Source: Clostridiaceae bacterium
Lineage (GTDB): Bacteria; Bacillota; Clostridia; Acetivibrionales; DUMB01
Length of the DNA stretch: 64,000 bases
Reading direction: 5' to 3'
NCBI GenBank assembly: GCA_012840085.1
Contig: DUMB01000085.1
Span: forward strand, 124,001-188,000
Shown: positions 18,298 through 28,535 of the stretch, in pieces
How positions within the stretch are numbered: position 1 is the stretch's first letter
Layout: the number at the start of each line of letters is the position of its first letter
Position numbers and translations under genes: made by a program
The notes under the pieces: model-generated
Told to the model about the DNA's origin: nothing
The model's database searches: none
The model's input: the letters and a program-made list of their open reading frames with translations, nothing else

Positions 18298-19584
18298 ATG
18301 AACGTAAAGATAGAAAACGTTGAGAAAAATGTTGTACAGCTGGAAATAGAAGTTGATGCAGCTAAATTTGAGGAAGGAATGCAAAGATCTTTCTTTAAAA
18401 ATGCAAAGAAATTCAACATACCTGGTTTCAGAAGGGGTAAAGCTCCTAGAAGTATTATTGAAAGATATTATGGAGAACAGGTCTTTTATGAAGATGCGAT
18501 AAATTACGTATGTCCTGAAGCTTATGACGAGGCTATTAAAGAAAATAATATACATCCTGTTGACAGGCCGGAAATCGACATAAAGCAGATTGGTTCGGGA
18601 GAAAACCTTATTTTTACCGCTAAAGTGACTGTTAAGCCTGAAGTTGAATTGGGCGAATATAAAGGCGTTGAAGTTAATAAGGTTGAGGCTGTCGTAACAG
18701 ATGAAGACGTTGAGAATGAACTTAAAAGAATTGTCGAAAGAAATGCCAGAATGGTAACTGTTGAGGACAGACCGGTACAGTCCGGCGATATTGCTGTTAT
18801 TGATTTTGAAGGATTTATAGACGGTGTACCTTTTGAAGGCGGAAAAGGTGAAAACTATAATCTTTTAATAGGATCAGGACATTTTATTCCGGGATTTGAA
18901 GACCAGTTAATAGGAGCAAATACAGGTGATGATGTTGACGTTAATGTAACTTTCCCTGAAGACTATGGCAACAAGGATCTTGCCGGTAAGCCTACATTAT
19001 TTAAAGTAAAAGTTAAAGAAATAAAATTTAAGGAACTTCCGGTTGTAGACGATGAATTTGCAAAAGATGTAAGTGAATTTGAAACTCTTGAAGAATACAA
19101 GGCCGACCTGAGGAAAAAGCTTACCGAAGCGGCAGAACATAAAGCAAAGCATGAGACAGAAGAAAAAGTAATTGAAAAAGTTGTGGAAAATGCTGTTGTA
19201 GACATACCAAGGGTAATGATTGAAAGGCAAATTGACAACATCGTATACGATCTCGATCTCAGGCTGCGCTACCAGGGAATGAACCTCAAGACTTACCTTG
19301 AATATCAGGGTATGGATGAGAAATCCTTCAGAGAACAATTCTCTGAGAGAGCAGAACGGGAAGTAAAAACCCAGCTTGTCATCGAGAAGATTAAAGAAGT
19401 AGAAAATATTGATGCATCTGAAGAAGAATTGAAAGAAGAAATAAAGAGACTGGCAGAAAACTATAAGGAAGATCCGGAAGCTTTTGAAAAAAGATTAAAA
19501 GATGAAGACAAAGATTATATAAAAGATAATCTGATTGTCAGGAAAACCATTGACTTCCTCGTTGACAATGCAAAATTAGTATAG
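18298..19584 (+). CDS. tig: Trigger factor
   Basis: Ribosome-bound folding chaperone and prolyl isomerase, 428 residues. The ribosome-binding loop GFRRGKAPRSIIE is at ~42-54. The FKBP-type domain is at ~150-245 (GDIAVIDFEGFIDGVPFEGG, LIGSGHFIPGFEDQLIG), followed by the helical C-terminal arm domain. AGGAGG lies seven bases before ATG. It heads the tig-clpP-clpX-lonB protein-quality group. Confidence 0.97.
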   Translation: MNVKIENVEKNVVQLEIEVDAAKFEEGMQRSFFKNAKKFNIPGFRRGKAPRSIIERYYGEQVFYEDAINYVCPEAYDEAIKENNIHPVDRPEIDIKQIGSGENLIFTAKVTVKPEVELGEYKGVEVNKVEAVVTDEDVENELKRIVERNARMVTVEDRPVQSGDIAVIDFEGFIDGVPFEGGKGENYNLLIGSGHFIPGFEDQLIGANTGDDVDVNVTFPEDYGNKDLAGKPTLFKVKVKEIKFKELPVVDDEFAKDVSEFETLEEYKADLRKKLTEAAEHKAKHETEEKVIEKVVENAVVDIPRVMIERQIDNIVYDLDLRLRYQGMNLKTYLEYQGMDEKSFREQFSERAEREVKTQLVIEKIKEVENIDASEEELKEEIKRLAENYKEDPEAFEKRLKDEDKDYIKDNLIVRKTIDFLVDNAKLV

Positions 19585-19727
19585 AAATAAGTTTATTATA
19601 TAAATTATTTGGGAAAGAATAAGTGAAGCATAAACATTTCGGGAGTTAAATCGTAATATATAGTATATACCCGGAATATTTGCTTAATTGTTTGATCATT
19701 TAATAAAAATATACAGGAGGGGAAATC

Positions 19728-20315
19728 ATGAGCCTTGTACCAATTGTAGTTGAATCTACAAACCGCGGTGAACGATCTTATGATATCTATTCAAGACTCT
19801 TAAAAGATAGAATAATAGTATTGAGTGATGAGGTCAATGACGTTACTGCAAGCCTTGTTGTGGCTCAGATGCTTTTCCTAGAGGCCGAGGATCCTGACAA
19901 GGATATACAGCTTTATATTAACAGTCCAGGAGGTTCTATTACTTCAGGGTTTGCTATTTATGATACAATGCAGTATGTGAAGCCTGATGTATCGACCATA
20001 TGCATAGGCATGGCTGCCAGCATGGGAGCATTTCTTCTTGCTGCCGGTGCAAAAGGTAAAAGGTATGCGCTTCCAAACAGCGAGATTTTGATACACCAGC
20101 CTTGGGTCAGAGGTATAGGTGGTCAGGCTACTGACGTTAAAATACACGCTGAATGGTTATTAAAGACAAAAAGTAAACTCAACAGAATATTAAGCGATAT
20201 AACAGGTCAACCTCTTGAAAGAATAGAAAGAGATGTAGAAAGGGATTTCTTTATGTCGGCGGAGGAAGCTAAGGCTTATGGCATAGTAGATGAAGTAATG
20301 ACAAGAAGAAAATAA
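19728..20315 (+). CDS. clpP: ATP-dependent Clp protease proteolytic subunit
   Basis: Serine protease of the Clp machine, 195 residues. The Ser of [14 protein letters not shown] (~98) and the His of ILIHQPW (~123) are visible, with the catalytic Asp in the C-terminal third. AGGAGGGG lies before the ATG. It is followed 13 bases later by clpX, so the pair is cotranscribed. The 143-base spacer from tig shows no clear CtsR tandem operator. Confidence 0.97.
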   Translation: MSLVPIVVESTNRGERSYDIYSRLLKDRIIVLSDEVNDVTASLVVAQMLFLEAEDPDKDIQLYINSPGGSITSGFAIYDTMQYVKPDVSTICIGMAASMGAFLLAAGAKGKRYALPNSEILIHQPWVRGIGGQATDVKIHAEWLLKTKSKLNRILSDITGQPLERIERDVERDFFMSAEEAKAYGIVDEVMTRRK

Positions 20316-20328
20316 ATGGGGTGAAGTA

Positions 20329-21624
20329 ATGTCCAGATACGATGAAAAGAAGCAGCTTAAATGCTCCTTCTGTGGGAAATCCCAGGAACAGGTTAAAAGG
20401 CTGGTAGCCGGTCCGGGGGTATATATCTGCGACGAGTGTATTGAACTGTGTTCCGAGATAATAGAAGAGGAATTTGAGGAATCAAAAGCTGATACTGAAT
20501 TGAATGATATTCCCAAGCCCAAGGAAATAAAAGCAATACTGGATCAGTATGTTATAGGTCAGGAAGATGCTAAGAAGACATTGTCCGTAGCTGTATATAA
20601 TCATTATAAAAGGATTAGCAGCGACTTCATGAACGGTGATGTTGAGCTTCAGAAAAGCAATATTGTGATGCTTGGACCAACAGGAGCAGGTAAAACACTA
20701 TTAGCGCAGACACTCGCAAAAATACTGAATGTTCCTTTTGCAATAGCGGATGCTACTTCTCTGACAGAAGCAGGATATGTAGGTGAAGATGTTGAAAATA
20801 TCCTATTAAAACTTATACAAGCTGCGGATTATGATATTGAAAAAGCTGAAAAGGGAATTATTTATATAGATGAAGTAGATAAGATTGCCCGTAAATCCGA
20901 GAATCCTTCTATTACCCGGGATGTAAGCGGAGAAGGAGTACAACAGGCTCTCCTTAAAATACTTGAGGGTACTGTGGCATCAGTTCCTCCGCAGGGCGGC
21001 AGAAAACATCCGCATCAGGAATTCATACAGATTGACACTACAAATATACTTTTTATCTGTGGAGGAGCCTTTGACGGTATAGAAAAAATAATCCAGGACA
21101 GAATAGGAAAGAAAACCATGGGCTTTGGTGCCAAAATCCAAAGCTCCAGGGAAAAAGACGTGGGGGATGTTCTCAAAAAGATACTTCCTCAGGATTTGCT
21201 AAAGTATGGGTTGATTCCTGAATTTGTTGGAAGGCTGCCGATTATTGTAACATTGCACTCGCTGGATAAAAATGCATTAATACGGATATTGACAGAACCG
21301 AAAAATGCCCTTGTTAAGCAATACCAGAAGTTGTTTGAAATGGATGACACAATACTCGAATTTGAAGAAGGGGCTCTGGAGGCAATAGCAGAAAAGGCTA
21401 TATTGAGAAATACAGGTGCAAGAGGTTTGAGGGCAATTATTGAGGAAATAATGTTGGATGTAATGTATGAGATACCGTCGGCAACAAACGTTGAGAAATG
21501 CATTATAAAGCGGGAAACTGTTGAAAACAACAGCAAACCTGAACTTATAATAAATGAAAACAAAAAGCCTCTAAGGAAAAACGCTGGGAAAAAATCAAGG
21601 ATGAAGAGAGAGTCAGTATCATAA
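20329..21624 (+). CDS. clpX: ATP-dependent Clp protease ATPase ClpX
   Basis: Unfoldase feeding ClpP, 431 residues. It has an N-terminal four-cysteine zinc finger (CSFCGKS...[10 protein letters not shown], ~12-42), Walker A GPTGAGKT (~120) and Walker [11 protein letters not shown] (~182). The GYVGEDVE pore loop and the GFGA loop for ClpP contact also appear. The extreme C-terminus is basic ([14 protein letters not shown]). A hairpin terminator follows. Confidence 0.97.
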   Translation: MSRYDEKKQLKCSFCGKSQEQVKRLVAGPGVYICDECIELCSEIIEEEFEESKADTELNDIPKPKEIKAILDQYVIGQEDAKKTLSVAVYNHYKRISSDFMNGDVELQKSNIVMLGPTGAGKTLLAQTLAKILNVPFAIADATSLTEAGYVGEDVENILLKLIQAADYDIEKAEKGIIYIDEVDKIARKSENPSITRDVSGEGVQQALLKILEGTVASVPPQGGRKHPHQEFIQIDTTNILFICGGAFDGIEKIIQDRIGKKTMGFGAKIQSSREKDVGDVLKKILPQDLLKYGLIPEFVGRLPIIVTLHSLDKNALIRILTEPKNALVKQYQKLFEMDDTILEFEEGALEAIAEKAILRNTGARGLRAIIEEIMLDVMYEIPSATNVEKCIIKRETVENNSKPELIINENKKPLRKNAGKKSRMKRESVS

Positions 21625-21703
21625 GTTTGTTTATATTTGCGGGTTTGTTTATAAATAAATATAAGAAATATAAATAGATAATAAATAACTGATTAGAACA
21701 AAG

Positions 21704-21739
21704 AAAGGTAGAGGTCGCAAAACGGCTTCTGCCTTTTTC
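21704..21739 (+). terminator. Terminator after clpX
   Basis: A 14-bp stem with G-U pairs (21704-21717/21723-21736), loop CAAAA, then TTTTTCATTTTT. The remaining spacer to 21994 is AT-rich and holds a degenerate ~20-bp duplication (around 21775-21825, GTAAATGAGAAAT) and an AGGAGG before lonB. Confidence 0.85.
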
Positions 21740-21994
21740 ATTTTTGATTTTTATGTTAGATAAGAAGTTAAAGGCGCAAATGAGAAATTAGAGAAGTAAA
21801 TGAGAAATAAAGAGGCAAGACTGAAAGATTAAATATCAAAAATATCAGCGAAAGAATGTGAGTATCTGTAAAACTACTGGGATAAATTAATCAAGACAGT
21901 CAATACTATAAATATAAATAAAATGACAGGCTTGAATATGACTTGAATAATCTGTAAGAAAATATGAATCAATGGGACCAAGGAGGTATAAACA

Positions 21995-23671
21995 TTGCTG
22001 ACAAGCACCCTTTTTATCATACAGTTTTTCTTCTCAGTGATTATAGGTATATATTTTCTTAATCTGTTAAAATCACAGCATATAAATAAAAGTGCAATTG
22101 AAAAGGAATCAGGCAAAGAACTTGAAAAGCTTAGAAAACTAAAGGAGATAAAGCTGAGTGAACCACTGTCTGAAAAAACCAGGCCTTCGACGCTGAATGA
22201 TATTATAGGGCAGGAGCAGGGGTTAAAAGCCCTGAGGGCTGCTTTATGTGGTCCAAATCCCCAGCATGTGATAATTTATGGTCCTCCGGGAGTAGGTAAA
22301 ACTGCTGCTGCAAGGGTAGTACTCGAAGAGGCAAAGCAAATGCCCATGTCCCCATTTAGACGGGAGGCAAAATTTGTTGAGATTGATGCAACTACTCTCA
22401 GGTTTGATGAAAGAGGCATTGCAGATCCGTTGATAGGTTCAGTCCACGACCCGATATATCAAGGTGCGGGGGCGTACGGGGTTGCCGGGATACCACAGCC
22501 AAAGCCGGGTGCTGTCACCAAGGCTCACGGTGGAATTCTTTTTATAGATGAAATAGGCGAATTGCACCCTGTGCAGATGAATAAACTTCTGAAAGTGCTT
22601 GAAGACAGGAAAGTCTTTCTTGAAAGCGCCTACTACAGTTCAGAAGATACCAATATTCCGGCTCACATTCATGAGATATTCCAAAAAGGCCTGCCGGCAG
22701 ATTTCAGACTGGTTGGTGCGACAACAAGGAGGCCGGAAGATATTCCTGCAGCTATACGGTCCAGGTGCGTAGAGATTTATTTCAGAGCTCTCAGTCAGCA
22801 AGAAATTGAAATTATAGCCAGAAATGCCGCGGCGAAGGGCGGATTCAATATGGAGCAGGGTCTGGAAGCGCTGATAGCCCGTTATGCCCAAAACGGCAGA
22901 GATGCGGTTAATATGGTACAAATAGCAGGTGGTATAGCACTGGTGGAAGGACGCAACAAAATAACGCGAAAAGATGTGGAGTGGGTTATAGAATTCGGAC
23001 ATTACAGTCCCAGGATTGACAGAAAAATATCCCCCGGTGAGCAAATTGGCTGTGTAAACGGACTGGCTGTTGTGGGCAACAGCACAGGTATTGTCATTGA
23101 TATAGAAGTTTCAGCTATAAAGGCGGTAAATGGCAAAGGCACAATTAAAGTCACCGGAATTATTGAAGAAGAGGAAATGGATACAAGGGGACAAAGACTG
23201 AGAATGACAAGTTCAGCCAAGGCTTCTGTCGAAAATGTTCTGACAGTACTTAGAAGAATGATAGATGTAGATGCGAGAGAATACGACATACATGTGAATT
23301 TCCCCGGCGGTATTCCCATTGACGGTCCATCCGCAGGAATAGCCATTGCAACTGCTGTATATTCAACAATAAAAAATTTGCCTGTAAAAAGTGATATTGC
23401 AATGACCGGCGAAATAACTATAAGAGGGAAGGTTAAACCAGTCGGAGGAGTTGTCTCAAAGGTTGAAGCTGCAAAACAGGCTGGTATTAAAACAGTTCTT
23501 ATACCAAAAGAAAACTGGCAGGAATTGTTTAATGACGCAGGCATAGAGGTTATTCCGGTTGACGACATTAGTGAAGTGTTTGAAATTGTATTCAACAGAA
23601 AAAAGGAAAGGAAAGAAGGGATACTTATACAAAAACCTGCCGTCAACGTACTCAGTGCCTCGGGTGTGTAG
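21995..23671 (+). CDS. lonB: Lon-like ATP-dependent protease LonB
   Basis: 558 residues. It has an N-terminal hydrophobic anchor (~3-23), an AAA ATPase with Walker A GPPGVGKTAA (~90) and FIDEIGELHP Walker B (~185), and a Lon serine protease domain with GPSAG (~445) and the catalytic Lys in GGVVSKVEAAK (~485). Bacillus LonB is membrane-linked and prespore-active; a similar location is likely here. TTG start with AGGAGG eight bases upstream. It follows clpX as in other Firmicutes, but no lonA follows. Confidence 0.93.
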   Translation: MLTSTLFIIQFFFSVIIGIYFLNLLKSQHINKSAIEKESGKELEKLRKLKEIKLSEPLSEKTRPSTLNDIIGQEQGLKALRAALCGPNPQHVIIYGPPGVGKTAAARVVLEEAKQMPMSPFRREAKFVEIDATTLRFDERGIADPLIGSVHDPIYQGAGAYGVAGIPQPKPGAVTKAHGGILFIDEIGELHPVQMNKLLKVLEDRKVFLESAYYSSEDTNIPAHIHEIFQKGLPADFRLVGATTRRPEDIPAAIRSRCVEIYFRALSQQEIEIIARNAAAKGGFNMEQGLEALIARYAQNGRDAVNMVQIAGGIALVEGRNKITRKDVEWVIEFGHYSPRIDRKISPGEQIGCVNGLAVVGNSTGIVIDIEVSAIKAVNGKGTIKVTGIIEEEEMDTRGQRLRMTSSAKASVENVLTVLRRMIDVDAREYDIHVNFPGGIPIDGPSAGIAIATAVYSTIKNLPVKSDIAMTGEITIRGKVKPVGGVVSKVEAAKQAGIKTVLIPKENWQELFNDAGIEVIPVDDISEVFEIVFNRKKERKEGILIQKPAVNVLSASGV

Positions 23672-23771
23672 CCCAGGCAAATTAATTTATCATCAGCAAG
23701 TCCAGGTTATCATCAGTGAGACTAAATTGTTATTGGTGAGGTCGGGTTGTCTTGTGAAGGGGGGAGGAGCA

Positions 23772-24578
23772 TTGACAATAATTCAAGCCGTTATCCTGGG
23801 CATAATACAGGGTCTTACGGAATTTTTACCCATAAGCAGTTCAGGCCATTTGGTATTGTTTCAGAGATTATTTGGGCTTAAAGAGGGTGTTGTAACCTTT
23901 GATATTGCGGTTCATCTTGCCACATTGGCTGCTGTGTTTATAGTAATGAGAAAAGAAATTTGGGAAATACTAAAAAAACCTTTTGGAAAACTGCCGTTGC
24001 TTATAATAGCCGGTACTATACCAACACTCATTATTGGGGCTGTGTTCGGCGATTTCATAAAGAATATGTTTAATTCCGCCAAAAGTCTGGGCTTTGAGTT
24101 CATACTAACCGGTATTGCGCTGTATTATGCTGAAAAAACAAAAAGCAGGAATAAAGGAATTAACAGTACTACATACGCTGATTCAGTGGTAATAGGGATA
24201 GCACAGGGAGTGGCAATATTGCCGGCTGTATCACGTTCCGGGCTGACTATTGCCGCTGCAATTTCACGCGGTTTAAACAGGGAGTTTGCCCTTAAGTTTT
24301 CATTTCTTTTGTCCATACCTGCAATACTTGGCGCAGCTGCCAAAGACGGATATGATATTATTTTTTCCGGTAGCGGTTTTGCAAACAGTGTAGAAATTGT
24401 ACCGCTGATTGCAGGTATGATTGCCGCAGCAATATCCGGATATATTGCTATAAGGTTCATGCTTAAAATTTTTTCAAAAGCAAGTATGAAGATATTTTCT
24501 TATTATGTTTTTGCACTGGCGGCATTTGTATTGATTGATCAGATTTTCTTCGGAAAATTTTTTGGCAAGCTTTTTTAA
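23772..24578 (+). CDS. uppP: Undecaprenyl-diphosphatase UppP (BacA family)
   Basis: Polytopic membrane enzyme, 268 residues, which dephosphorylates undecaprenyl pyrophosphate to recycle the cell-wall lipid carrier and can give bacitracin tolerance. Family motifs are QGLTEFLPISSSGHL (~13-27) and VSRSGLTIAAAISRGL (~155). TTG 23772 is chosen because GGGGAGGAG precedes it and the protein then starts MTIIQAVILGIIQG like its relatives; the frame extends upstream only as overlap with lonB. About 100 bases separate it from lonB. Confidence 0.93.
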   Translation: MTIIQAVILGIIQGLTEFLPISSSGHLVLFQRLFGLKEGVVTFDIAVHLATLAAVFIVMRKEIWEILKKPFGKLPLLIIAGTIPTLIIGAVFGDFIKNMFNSAKSLGFEFILTGIALYYAEKTKSRNKGINSTTYADSVVIGIAQGVAILPAVSRSGLTIAAAISRGLNREFALKFSFLLSIPAILGAAAKDGYDIIFSGSGFANSVEIVPLIAGMIAAAISGYIAIRFMLKIFSKASMKIFSYYVFALAAFVLIDQIFFGKFFGKLF

Positions 24579-24734
24579 TTCCTAATAACATTTATTATGG
24601 TCCTATGTTGTTTATTTATGGTCCTATATTTTTATAGTACTAAAGTCCTATATGAAGGGGATAAAAATACTATGTAAAAAATTCAATTTTTCTGTTATTA
24701 TATAATAGAACATTAGCATTTCTCCTATTAGGGG

Positions 24735-24764
24735 CATGGAGATTGACTCCATGTTTCTTTTTTT
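24735..24764 (+). terminator. Terminator in the uppP-tsaD spacer
   Basis: CATGGAG-ATTGA-CTCCATG (24735-24753) followed by TTTCTTTTTTT. A TATAAT at 24701-24706 with a weak -35 precedes it, so a ~55-base transcript is conceivable; otherwise it ends the uppP message. The remaining spacer 24579-25153 holds repeated TATGGTCCTAT segments, the palindromic element at 24970 and, from 25040, short direct repeats of AAAGAATACAAYAAA. No gene is seen. Confidence 0.75.
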
Positions 24765-24969
24765 AATACTTTTAATTAATTCACCAATGCCTTTAATTAA
24801 CCCATGAGCAACTGAAAGACCTTCAATTTAATCCATATCAGGCCTATCGGGTTTCATTGGTATGGCAATTAGTTCAACACCATTCAAAAATTCATATAAA
24901 CAATGTTGAATGTGGGGCATAATAAGGTTATCATAATAATAAAACTAATGATGTGGAAATAACAAGAAC

Positions 24970-25014
24970 TTAACTTGTTGTGATGCTATCTCATTAACCG
25001 GCATAACAAGTTAA
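24970..25014. repeat. Palindromic element, copy 2
   Basis: TTAACTTGTTGTG ... CATAACAAGTTAA (one G-U pair) around the loop motif GCTATCTCAT-TAACCG. It shares arms and loop core with 12799-12852 although the flanking genes are unrelated, so this is a dispersed intergenic element rather than a chance terminator. Confidence 0.7.
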
Positions 25015-25153
25015 AATAGTTTGAGTAGACCAAATTAAAAGAAAACAATTAATTTAAAGAATACAACAAATCTAAAGAATACAATAAAACAAAAGAATAC
25101 AATAAAAAATGCAATAAAAAAGAATACAATATAATTAGAAGCGGGTGTGTGTT

Positions 25154-26173
25154 TTGAAAGATATTATCATACTGGGAATAGAGACAAGCTGCGATGAAAC
25201 GTCGGCGGCTGTGGTAAAAAACGGAAGGCATGTGATATCTAATATTATATCATCACAGGTAGATCTACATAAGAAATACGGTGGCGTAGTACCTGAAATT
25301 GCATCACGGAAACATGTTGAGCTTATACTTCCTGTTATTAATCAGGCACTTGAGGAAGCAGGCATTAAAGCAGACCAGGTTGATGCAATTGGAGTAACAT
25401 ACGGCCCGGGGCTTGTGGGAGCTCTTCTCGTAGGACTGTCTGCAGCAAAGGCACTGGCTTTTGCACTGGACAAGCCTCTTGTTGGCGTGCATCATATTGC
25501 AGGACATATTTCAGCGAATTATCTTGAAAACAAGGAACTTGAACCGCCATATATCTGCCTTGTTGTTTCCGGCGGACACAGTGAGATTGTGCATGTAAAG
25601 GATTACAATACTTTTGAAACCCTGGGACAGACCAGGGATGACGCTGCAGGTGAGGCTTTTGACAAGATTGCGAGGGCGCTTGGACTGGGATATCCGGGAG
25701 GGCCATTAATTGATAAAACTGCAAGGACAGGAAACAGCAGTGCAGTTAATTTTCCACGGGTACACTTTAATGACGGAAGTCTTGACTTTAGCTTTAGTGG
25801 CCTGAAAACTGCAGTTTTGAATTATCTCAACACTTTGGAACAAAAAAACGAGAGTTTTTCAATTGGGGACGTTGCTGCCAGCTTCCAGCAGGCTGTAGTT
25901 GATATTCTTGTGGAAAATACCATTAAAGCTGCAAAAAGTACAGGAATTAAAAATATTGCACTTGCAGGCGGAGTTGCTGCCAATTCACTGCTAAGAGCTC
26001 AAATGAAGGCCGCAGCAACAGAAAACGGGTTTAATATGTACTACCCGTCTCCAGTTTTATGTACTGACAATGCGGCAATGATTGCATGTGCTGCATATTA
26101 TGAATTTATTCGAGGAAAAACATCAGATTTAACGCTTAATGCCATACCCGGTTTAAAACTTGGTGAAAATTAG
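25154..26173 (+). CDS. tsaD: tRNA threonylcarbamoyladenosine transferase TsaD
   Basis: Transfers threonylcarbamoyl to A37 of ANN-decoding tRNAs with TsaB/TsaE. 339 residues. Metal-binding HHIAGH (~113-118), nucleotide-binding [12 protein letters not shown] at the N-terminus, VSGGHSEIV (~137) and [12 protein letters not shown] (~275) are all intact. TTG 25154 and GTG 25145 are both in frame; the first gives the usual N-terminal length. It stands apart from tsaB/tsaE in this window. A DnaA-box-like sequence begins three bases after the stop. Confidence 0.96.
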   Translation: MKDIIILGIETSCDETSAAVVKNGRHVISNIISSQVDLHKKYGGVVPEIASRKHVELILPVINQALEEAGIKADQVDAIGVTYGPGLVGALLVGLSAAKALAFALDKPLVGVHHIAGHISANYLENKELEPPYICLVVSGGHSEIVHVKDYNTFETLGQTRDDAAGEAFDKIARALGLGYPGGPLIDKTARTGNSSAVNFPRVHFNDGSLDFSFSGLKTAVLNYLNTLEQKNESFSIGDVAASFQQAVVDILVENTIKAAKSTGIKNIALAGGVAANSLLRAQMKAAATENGFNMYYPSPVLCTDNAAMIACAAYYEFIRGKTSDLTLNAIPGLKLGEN

Positions 26174-26175
26174 GT

Positions 26176-26470
26176 TGTGGATAACTTTAATATAAGTTGC
26201 CGAAATGCTGTGCTTTTTGGGGATAATTAGATTGATAAAATGAGAATATATTTTCATCTGTTTTATAATTGTCATAACAATGTCGAAATAAGTAATTATG
26301 TGAATATAGGCCAGAAGTCCTATGTTTAACGGACTAGAGAGTATCCCACAGATTATTAACAATGTCAAAATATGTTGAAAGTTTGGGTGTGAATAATGTG
26401 GAAATTGTAGACGAAAGCGGCATTCTGAGATATTTTGGACTGTGGATAATGCTGTGGATATTGTGGATTA
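26176..26470. promoter_or_regulatory. Cluster of DnaA-box-like sequences
   Basis: Two exact TGTGGATAA (complement TTATCCACA) at 26176-26184 and 26441-26449, with one-mismatch variants TGTGGATAT (26453-26461), TGTGGATTA (26462-26470), TGTGAATAA (26388-26396) and TGTGAATAT (26299-26307), all in the same orientation in a 476-base gene-free spacer. The last three are nearly contiguous. Confidence 0.6.
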
Positions 26471-26515
26471 AAATTTGTACAATTTTGTCCATTTTCAGAG
26501 TTGACGGGCAAATTA

Positions 26516-26555
26516 AAAGGCAAATCAACTAATTTTGTATAGTAGATTTGCCTTT
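26516..26555. terminator. Terminator-like hairpin before the transglycosylase stop
   Basis: AAAGGCAAATC (26516-26526) pairs with GATTTGCCTTT (26545-26555). On the minus strand it is followed by TTTTAATTTG, so it probably ends the lytic transglycosylase message. Confidence 0.6.
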
Positions 26556-26649
26556 CACTTCATTTATTTGTCTATATTTATGTATATAAAAAACTATATA
26601 ATCCCAAGATATGATTGGCTACACGTTTATTTACTTACTTGTACCCAAA

Positions 26650-27366
26650 TTAGTAACTGGCATCGCCGGTCTGTGAAAAAAGATTAAGATACTGCATGAC
26701 TTTAACAACATAGTTTTGTGTCTCGTTATAGGGCGGAATCCCATTATATTTTATAACACTGTTAGGACCGGCATTATATGCCGCAAGAGCAAGTTTATAA
26801 TCGCCGTTAAATCTGACAAGTTGGTCCTTGAGATAACGAACTCCACCGTCAATATTCTGTGCAATATCCCATGGATCAGTTACACCAAGTCCGTCTGCCG
26901 TGTCAGGCATAAGCTGCATCAAACCCTGTGCACCGGTACGTGAAATAACTCTCGGATTAAAATTGGACTCAACACGAATTACTGCTTTGATAAGATTAGG
27001 GTCTACACCATATTTCAACGAAGCAGCCTGTATATTCTCTTCAATAGTTCTCATCAGCTCTTCAGTATTTTCAGGTATTACGGCATTGCTATTGGCTCGG
27101 GACAGCATAGCTCTCATAACATCATAGCTGCGATCTTTTCCTGTTTTATCGATAGCTTTGCGAACTGCCTTGCCGACAGATTCCATAATTGTACCCATAA
27201 CAGAAGAATCTGTATTTGAATATATGTTTTTAGAATTATCTAAAGCAGCTGCTTCTAGATATTCATCAAAAGGTATTTCAGCTTCAGCTCTTTTTATATT
27301 AACCGGTACTCTGCTTTGTATTTCACTGAGTTTCTGTGCAAAAATTTCCGAAACTTTAAAAGACAC
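26650..27366 (-). CDS. Lytic transglycosylase (SLT domain)
   Basis: 238 residues. The C-terminal ~115 residues are a soluble lytic transglycosylase domain. [19 protein letters not shown] carries the catalytic Glu, followed by [22 protein letters not shown] and [10 protein letters not shown], all hallmark motifs. It cleaves peptidoglycan glycan strands by a non-hydrolytic reaction. The N-terminal half is predicted helical with no evident signal peptide. GTG start with GAGGTGA upstream. The export route is therefore unclear; flagellar and spore transglycosylases of this size are known. Confidence 0.9.
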   Translation of the reverse strand: MSFKVSEIFAQKLSEIQSRVPVNIKRAEAEIPFDEYLEAAALDNSKNIYSNTDSSVMGTIMESVGKAVRKAIDKTGKDRSYDVMRAMLSRANSNAVIPENTEELMRTIEENIQAASLKYGVDPNLIKAVIRVESNFNPRVISRTGAQGLMQLMPDTADGLGVTDPWDIAQNIDGGVRYLKDQLVRFNGDYKLALAAYNAGPNSVIKYNGIPPYNETQNYVVKVMQYLNLFSQTGDASY

Positions 27367-27423
27367 GAAAATTCACCTCAGTAATTTTATCGTCACATAT
27401 GATAAAAAATGTTAGCTTTTTTT

Positions 27424-27747
27424 CTATGAAGAAGACATTGCGGATATTGATTTTTTTACAAATTTAGAGCAGGCACTTTTTTGAGTTCCATCAAACTGCC
27501 TTGCGGAAAACAGCTTACAAACACCTATGGACTCTGGATCTTCGACACTTTTGGTATTCAGTATAAAACTCTCACAATCAATGCATTTATAATTCATTTC
27601 TTTAAAAGCAAATGATTCGGGTTCAAACCTATGACCTGAACAAACATAGTCCGGAGATACAATTCCTTTTTTTCTGCAAAGTATATCGCTATTTATACTG
27701 ATTTTTATACCTTTTATACAGTTGCTGCATGATTTTTTCCGTTTCAT
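27424..27747 (-). CDS. Cysteine-rich small protein
   Basis: 107 residues with nine cysteines, including CSNC near the start, C-x2-C (CIDC) at mid-length and single cysteines in between, suggestive of one or two zinc or iron-sulfur sites. AGGAGG lies just before ATG. It resembles small clostridial hypothetical proteins that describe themselves only by cysteine pattern. No membrane segment. It is transcribed toward, and probably with, the transglycosylase gene 57 bases downstream. Confidence 0.6.
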   Translation of the reverse strand: MKRKKSCSNCIKGIKISINSDILCRKKGIVSPDYVCSGHRFEPESFAFKEMNYKCIDCESFILNTKSVEDPESIGVCKLFSARQFDGTQKSACSKFVKKSISAMSSS

Positions 27748-28052
27748 GCAAATTTACCTCCTGGCCTTGAATTCCGGAAAATAGAAATGCTCGGGTAACA
27801 TCACCTTTATATGCTGTTCAATATGCAATAAGCTGGCAAAGTGTCAAAGCAACAATGTAATTTTAATTTAATATATTATAACACTACAACTGGGCATTTG
27901 GGATAATATGGGAAATAATTTCCGGCAAATATATATTTGAATATTTTGTTTTTTAAATATATAATAATTAAAATAACTTAACTTTGCATAAGCACGGCGG
28001 CGTAAAGTTGTTTATGGAAGACCTAAGTTGTAAATACTCCGGAGGTTGTTAT
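27748..28052. other. Divergent AT-rich spacer
   Basis: No gene. It contains several TATAAT-like hexamers for the divergent flanking genes and nothing else recognisable. Confidence 0.4.
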
Positions 28053-28535
28053 ATGAAAAAACCGACTATACTCAGAAAAAGGTTTATACCTTATGAAATA
28101 GTAGACATTTCTGGGGATGAACTATTGTACAGAGATGATGACTTGCTAATTACAAAATGGTATTCTATAAAACCAAGAAGCGATTTTAGCAGCGGAGTTT
28201 CATATACCTTTTTGAATGAAGGGTACAAGGTGAGAAGATTCTATAGCGCACAGGGTATATTTCTTTACTGGTATTGTGATATTATTGATGTAGAATATGA
28301 TAAAGAGAATGACAAGTATATTTTGACAGATTTACTTGTTGATATAAAACTTATGCCCGACGGAGCACTGAGAGTGCTTGACACTGATGAACTGGCACAA
28401 GCCCTGGAGCAGGGGCTTATTACAGTTCAACAGGGATGTTGTGCATTAAAAAAACTGGATAAAATATTAAAAATGATATACGACGGACAATTTCCCCCCG
28501 ATATATGCAAAAAGGAGGAATATTGGATAAAGTGA
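28053..28535 (+). CDS. DUF402 protein
   Basis: 160 residues from ATG 28053, which has CGGAGG at proper spacing (frame open from 27984 without a better site). The pattern YSIKPRSDFSSG...FYSAQGIFLYWYCDIIDVEYD...YILTDLLVDIKLMPDGALRVLDTDEL matches DUF402. Characterised members are nucleoside di/triphosphatases or act in capsule and tRNA context, so a phosphatase role is possible but unproven. The stop overlaps the start region of the PHP gene, implying coupled translation. Confidence 0.75.
   Translation: MKKPTILRKRFIPYEIVDISGDELLYRDDDLLITKWYSIKPRSDFSSGVSYTFLNEGYKVRRFYSAQGIFLYWYCDIIDVEYDKENDKYILTDLLVDIKLMPDGALRVLDTDELAQALEQGLITVQQGCCALKKLDKILKMIYDGQFPPDICKKEEYWIK

Noticed and set aside
19585..19727. 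CtsR operator before clpP
   Set aside because: No tandem GGTCAAA heptads are present in the spacer.
26176..26470. Chromosomal replication origin
   Set aside because: DnaA-box-like sites are present but there is no dnaA/dnaN/gyr context, no AT-rich unwinding element next to the boxes that I can separate from background, and housekeeping genes of a different neighbourhood flank it.
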